Source of the DNA: Pseudonocardia halophobica
GTDB lineage: Bacteria > Actinomycetota > Actinomycetes > Mycobacteriales > Pseudonocardiaceae
DNA length: 64,000 nucleotides
Direction: 5' to 3'
NCBI RefSeq assembly: GCF_027922425.1
Contig: NZ_BSFQ01000013.1
Coordinates: forward strand, 120,718-184,717
Every line of letters begins with the position of its first letter. Position 1 is the stretch's first letter. This document shows, in pieces, positions 61,237-64,000 of this stretch. The notes under the pieces were generated by a model, which saw only the letters and a program-made list of their open reading frames with translations, was not told where the DNA came from and ran no database searches. A program made the translations under genes and the position numbers.

Positions 61237-63417
61237 ATGGCGCAGACGACCGCCGACCCCACCCCGACGACGTCGGCCCGCCGGCCACCCTCGGGCATCG
61301 GCGGCCTGCTGGGGCTCGGCATCGCCGTGGCGGTCCTCGTCGCGGCAGGGCTCACGGCCCTCACCGGATCCCGGCCCGTCGAGAACCTCGGGCTGCCCGA
61401 CCCGGGCACGCTGACCACGATCGGGCTGCCCGCGGTCCGCGCGATCGCCGAGGTGTGCGCCGTGCTCGCGATCGGCTTCCTGCTCCTCGCGGCCTTCTTC
61501 GTGGCTCCGCAGCGGAGTGGCTACCTGGACGTCGCGGGGTACCGCGGGGTGCGGGCGGCCTCGTACGCCGCCGCGGGATGGGCCGTGTCGGCCCTGCTGC
61601 TGGTGCCCCTGAGCGCGGCGGACGCGTTGGGCAGACCGGTGGTCGACGTGCTCGACCCGGGGCTCCTGATCTCGGTCATCCCCAAGCTCGCGGACGCGAT
61701 GGCGTGGCTGCTGACCGCGATCGTCGCATTGCTGCTGCTGGTCGCGTGCCGGCTGGTGCTGTCCTGGGGATGGACGGTGGTGACGTTCGGGCTCGCCCTG
61801 CTGGGCCCGCTGCCGGTCGCCCTCACCGGGCACTCCGCGGCGGGCGGCTCGCACGACGTCGCGACGAACAGTCTCGTGCTGCACATCCTCGCCGCGTCGT
61901 TGTGGGTCGGCGGCCTGGTGGCCGTGCTGTCGCTCGCCGTCGCCCGGGCGGACGACGACGGAGTGGCGCTCGGCGTCGCGGTGCGCCGGTTCTCACGGGT
62001 CGCGTTCTGGTGCTGGGTGGTGCTCGCCGCTACGGGAGTGCTCAACGCCCTGGTCCGCGTCTCGCCCGCCGACCTGATCGGTTCGACGTACGGCGCGCTG
62101 CTGCTGGGGAAGACCCTGGCCCTGCTGGTGCTGGGTGCGCTCGGCTACCTGCACCGCAGACACACCGTCGACGCCGCCGGTCGGGGTGAACGCGCAGCAC
62201 TCCTGCGGCTCGGTGGGGTCGAGGTGCTGCTGATGCTCGCCACCATCGGGCTCGCCGTGGCGTTGGGCCGCAGCGCGCCGCCCGCCTCGGACGCGGCTCC
62301 ACCCTCTCGGACCGAGGTCGTGCTCGGGTACGACCTCGACGGTCCGCCGACCCTGGCCCGCCTCGCCTTCGACTGGCGGTTCGACCTGATCTTCGGCACC
62401 GCCGCGGTGCTCATGGCCCTGCTCTACCTGCTGGGTGTCCGACGGTTGCGTGCGCGGGGGGACGCCTGGAAGCCCGGGCGGACGGCGGCGTGGCTCTGCG
62501 GCTGCGCGGTGCTGCTGATCGCGACGAGCTCCGGCCTCGGGAAGTACTCGCCGGCGATGTTCAGCGTGCACATGGGCACGCACATGATGCTGTCGATGCT
62601 CACGCCGATCCTGCTCGTGCTGGGGGCACCGGTCACGCTGATGTTGCGTGCGCTCCCGGTCGCCGGGCGGGGCAATCCGCCGGGGCCGCGGGAGTGGTTG
62701 CTCGCGGCCGTGCACTCGCCGGTCGCCAGGTTCGTCACCCACCCGTTGTTCTCCCTGCCGGTGTTCGTCGGCTCGTACTACGCGCTGTACTTCTCGAACC
62801 TGTTCGGGTGGGCGCTCAACGAGCACTGGGCGCACGTCGCGATGAACCTGCACTTCCTGCTGGCCGGGCTGATCTTCTTCTGGCCCGTGATCGGCGTCGA
62901 CCCGTCGCCGCGCCGCCTGCCACCCGTCGTCCGGCTGGCGGTCGTGTTCATCTCCGTGCCCTTCCACGCGTTCTTCGGCGTGGCGCTGATGGGCGCGGAC
63001 ACGGTGATCGGGGAGCAGTTCTACCGGTCACTGGCGCTTCCGTGGGTCACCGATCCGCTCGTGGACCAGAAGCTCGGGGGCGGACTCGCGTGGGCCTCCG
63101 GCGAGGTCCCGCTCCTTCTGGTGATCGTCGCGCTCCTCATCCAGTGGTCCCGCCACGACGAGCGGTCGGCCCGGCGCGATGATCGCCGGGCGGACGCGGA
63201 CGGGGATGCGGACCTCAAGGCCTACAACGAGATGTTGCGCCGCTTGGCCCGTGGTGGAGGCCCGTCGGGCGCGTCCGAGAAGAATCTTGAAGATCCTCCG
63301 GACGACGCGTCGCACGACGAACGACGGGTGGAGGGCCCCTCCGCGGGGCGCGAGCCGGCCGGGGCGTCGGGGATCGGCGCAGGTGAACGGCCCCGGGACA
63401 TCCCGTCGACGGACTGA
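61237..63417 (+). CDS. CopD-CtaG fusion membrane protein (copper/cytochrome oxidase assembly)
   Basis: The 726-residue polytopic protein has an N-terminal CopD-like copper-resistance domain (about 20-350, with LTGHSAAGGSHDVATNSLVLHILAASLWVGG, described). A C-terminal caa3-type oxidase assembly factor CtaG domain follows (about 395-650: SVHMGTHMMLSMLTPILLVLG, HFLLAGLIFFWPVIG). The conserved histidines HMxxHM are present. A polar tail of about 75 residues follows. The fusion is common in actinobacteria. It probably delivers copper to cytochrome c oxidase. Confidence 0.9.
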   Translation: MAQTTADPTPTTSARRPPSGIGGLLGLGIAVAVLVAAGLTALTGSRPVENLGLPDPGTLTTIGLPAVRAIAEVCAVLAIGFLLLAAFFVAPQRSGYLDVAGYRGVRAASYAAAGWAVSALLLVPLSAADALGRPVVDVLDPGLLISVIPKLADAMAWLLTAIVALLLLVACRLVLSWGWTVVTFGLALLGPLPVALTGHSAAGGSHDVATNSLVLHILAASLWVGGLVAVLSLAVARADDDGVALGVAVRRFSRVAFWCWVVLAATGVLNALVRVSPADLIGSTYGALLLGKTLALLVLGALGYLHRRHTVDAAGRGERAALLRLGGVEVLLMLATIGLAVALGRSAPPASDAAPPSRTEVVLGYDLDGPPTLARLAFDWRFDLIFGTAAVLMALLYLLGVRRLRARGDAWKPGRTAAWLCGCAVLLIATSSGLGKYSPAMFSVHMGTHMMLSMLTPILLVLGAPVTLMLRALPVAGRGNPPGPREWLLAAVHSPVARFVTHPLFSLPVFVGSYYALYFSNLFGWALNEHWAHVAMNLHFLLAGLIFFWPVIGVDPSPRRLPPVVRLAVVFISVPFHAFFGVALMGADTVIGEQFYRSLALPWVTDPLVDQKLGGGLAWASGEVPLLLVIVALLIQWSRHDERSARRDDRRADADGDADLKAYNEMLRRLARGGGPSGASEKNLEDPPDDASHDERRVEGPSAGREPAGASGIGAGERPRDIPSTD

Positions 63418-63498
63418 CCGTTCGTCGCGGGGCCGTTCGGCGCCGTTTTGCGCTCCACCGGTCGTTTTCGCAGGTCAACGCGCGAATGGGGGGCCGAT

Positions 63499-63527
63499 TT
63501 GACCACCCCCGGTAGCCCTGGTGTAAC
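63499..63527 (+). promoter_or_regulatory. Candidate upstream rRNA promoter
   Basis: TTGACC (63499-63504), a 17-bp spacer and TGTAAC (63522-63527), about 390 bp before the 16S start. Actinobacterial rrn operons often have several tandem promoters. The -10 match is only fair. Confidence 0.35.
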
Positions 63528-63705
63528 TTTCTCTTCGTCGCCGCGGCGAGCGGAAAGACGGATCGGGCCGGTTCTCCGGGCCGGGTCGGGCTCGCCAGAG
63601 AGTGGCAGCCTCCGCGGAAGCGATACCTTCGGGTAGCGTGGCAGGGGCGCGTCGGACGGAAGTTGGGGGTTGCCCCAGCAGTTCGGACGACGTAACATAA
63701 GAGAG

Positions 63706-63736
63706 TTGCCTCGGACTCGATCGAGTCTGGTAGGCT
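63706..63736 (+). promoter_or_regulatory. Candidate main rRNA promoter with palindromic spacer
   Basis: TTGCCT (63706-63711), a 19-bp spacer and TAGGCT (63731-63736), a -10 form usual in actinobacterial rrn promoters. The spacer contains a perfect 14-bp palindrome GACTCGATCGAGTC (63714-63727). The nearby TAACATAA at about 63693 is locally AT-rich. Confidence 0.5.
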
Positions 63737-63800
63737 CTCGGACAGAAGCGACAACGCCCCGGACGGATCCCGCAAGGGTTCTCGGTGGTGTGCGGGTGTC

Positions 63801-63822
63801 TTTTGAGAACTCAACAGTGTGT
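63801..63822 (+). promoter_or_regulatory. rRNA leader antitermination (boxA-like) segment
   Basis: TTTTGAGAACTCAACAGTGT, a highly conserved segment of actinobacterial 16S leaders, is about 90 bp before the mature 16S end. It is expected to recruit the Nus antitermination complex and to pair during RNase III processing. Confidence 0.7.
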
Positions 63823-63912
63823 CGAGCTAAGTGTTCTGGTGGTTTTGTGCCAGTTCATGTTTGGTCTGCTGCCGGTCCCGTCCGGTGGGTGGACTGTTTT
63901 TGAGAGCCAGTT

Positions 63913-64000
63913 TTTGTTGGAGAGTTTGATCCTGGCTCAGGACGAACGCTGGCGGCGTGCTTAACACATGCAAGTCGAGCGGTAAGGCCCTTCGGGGTAC
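63913..64000 (+). rRNA. 16S ribosomal RNA, 5' end
   Basis: Contains the universal AGAGTTTGATCCTGGCTCAG followed by GACGAACGCTGGCGGCGTGC and the V1 region. The hypervariable part (GAGCGGTAAGGCCCTTCGGG) resembles Pseudonocardia as remembered. The gene continues beyond the window; the exact 5' end is uncertain by a few bases. Confidence 0.97.

Overview
The window is GC-rich actinobacterial DNA (strong third-position G/C bias, GTG starts, GTGA/ATGA overlaps between genes). The start of a 16S rRNA gene at the right edge reads like Pseudonocardia. Pseudonocardia sp. is the best guess, made from recognition and not from a search. Most genes are ordinary chromosomal ones; no insertion sequence, phage or CRISPR array was seen.

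Region 1 (1-18.5 kb) is a near-complete purine-to-glycerate catabolic cluster, mostly on the minus strand. A purine permease fused to a degenerate UraD domain, UraD, UraH, uricase and a zinc dehydrogenase lie upstream. A PucR-type regulator is divergent from a three-subunit xanthine dehydrogenase operon that includes an 8-oxoguanine/guanine deaminase-like enzyme. Then come an AtzF C-terminal-like protein, allantoinase and allantoicase, and finally hydroxypyruvate isomerase, tartronate semialdehyde reductase and glyoxylate carboligase (cut by the window edge). Together they would take xanthine or urate through 5-hydroxyisourate, OHCU, allantoin and allantoate toward glyoxylate, tartronate semialdehyde and glycerate. 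No ureidoglycolate lyase (AllA) or urease gene is present. Two arrays of a near-identical 20-bp palindrome, repeated every 41 bp, flank the block alc to pucR. They are the most striking non-coding signal in the window.

Region 2 (18.5-30.3 kb) has DoxX and STAS proteins, then a minus-strand operon: oligopeptide/nickel-type ABC importer (OppD, OppF, binding protein, two permeases), crotonase, acyl-CoA ligase, CaiB-type CoA-transferase and an unusual F420-type luciferase-like oxidoreductase fused to a MarR regulator. Region 3 (30.4-34.4 kb) has an HpaB-family monooxygenase followed by two gene halves joined by a deletion (carboxymuconolactone decarboxylase family and SDR), then TetR and IclR regulators. 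Region 4 (34.4-39.4 kb) is a GntR/MatC/CaiB/carboxyltransferase cluster that looks like a biotin-independent CoA-ester decarboxylation pathway, possibly for malonate. Region 5 (39.5-45 kb) is a second, different molybdenum hydroxylase (L, M, S subunits) divergent from a BBE-type flavoprotein.

Region 6 (45-54.5 kb) holds a collagen-like protein with 70 uninterrupted Gly-X-Y triplets and no signal peptide, a phasin-like protein, a hydrolase, a second BBE flavoprotein, a large SARP/AAA regulator, a mycothiol-type isomerase and an ArsR-SRPBCC fusion. Region 7 (54.5-59.7 kb) is a decayed stretch ending at a tRNA-Arg: fragments of ATP-grasp, alpha/beta hydrolase and SnoaL-like genes surround an intact DUF1015-SerA pair. 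Region 8 (59.8-64 kb) has a PP2C phosphatase, a methyltransferase-like protein, a CopD-CtaG fusion and the rRNA operon leader.
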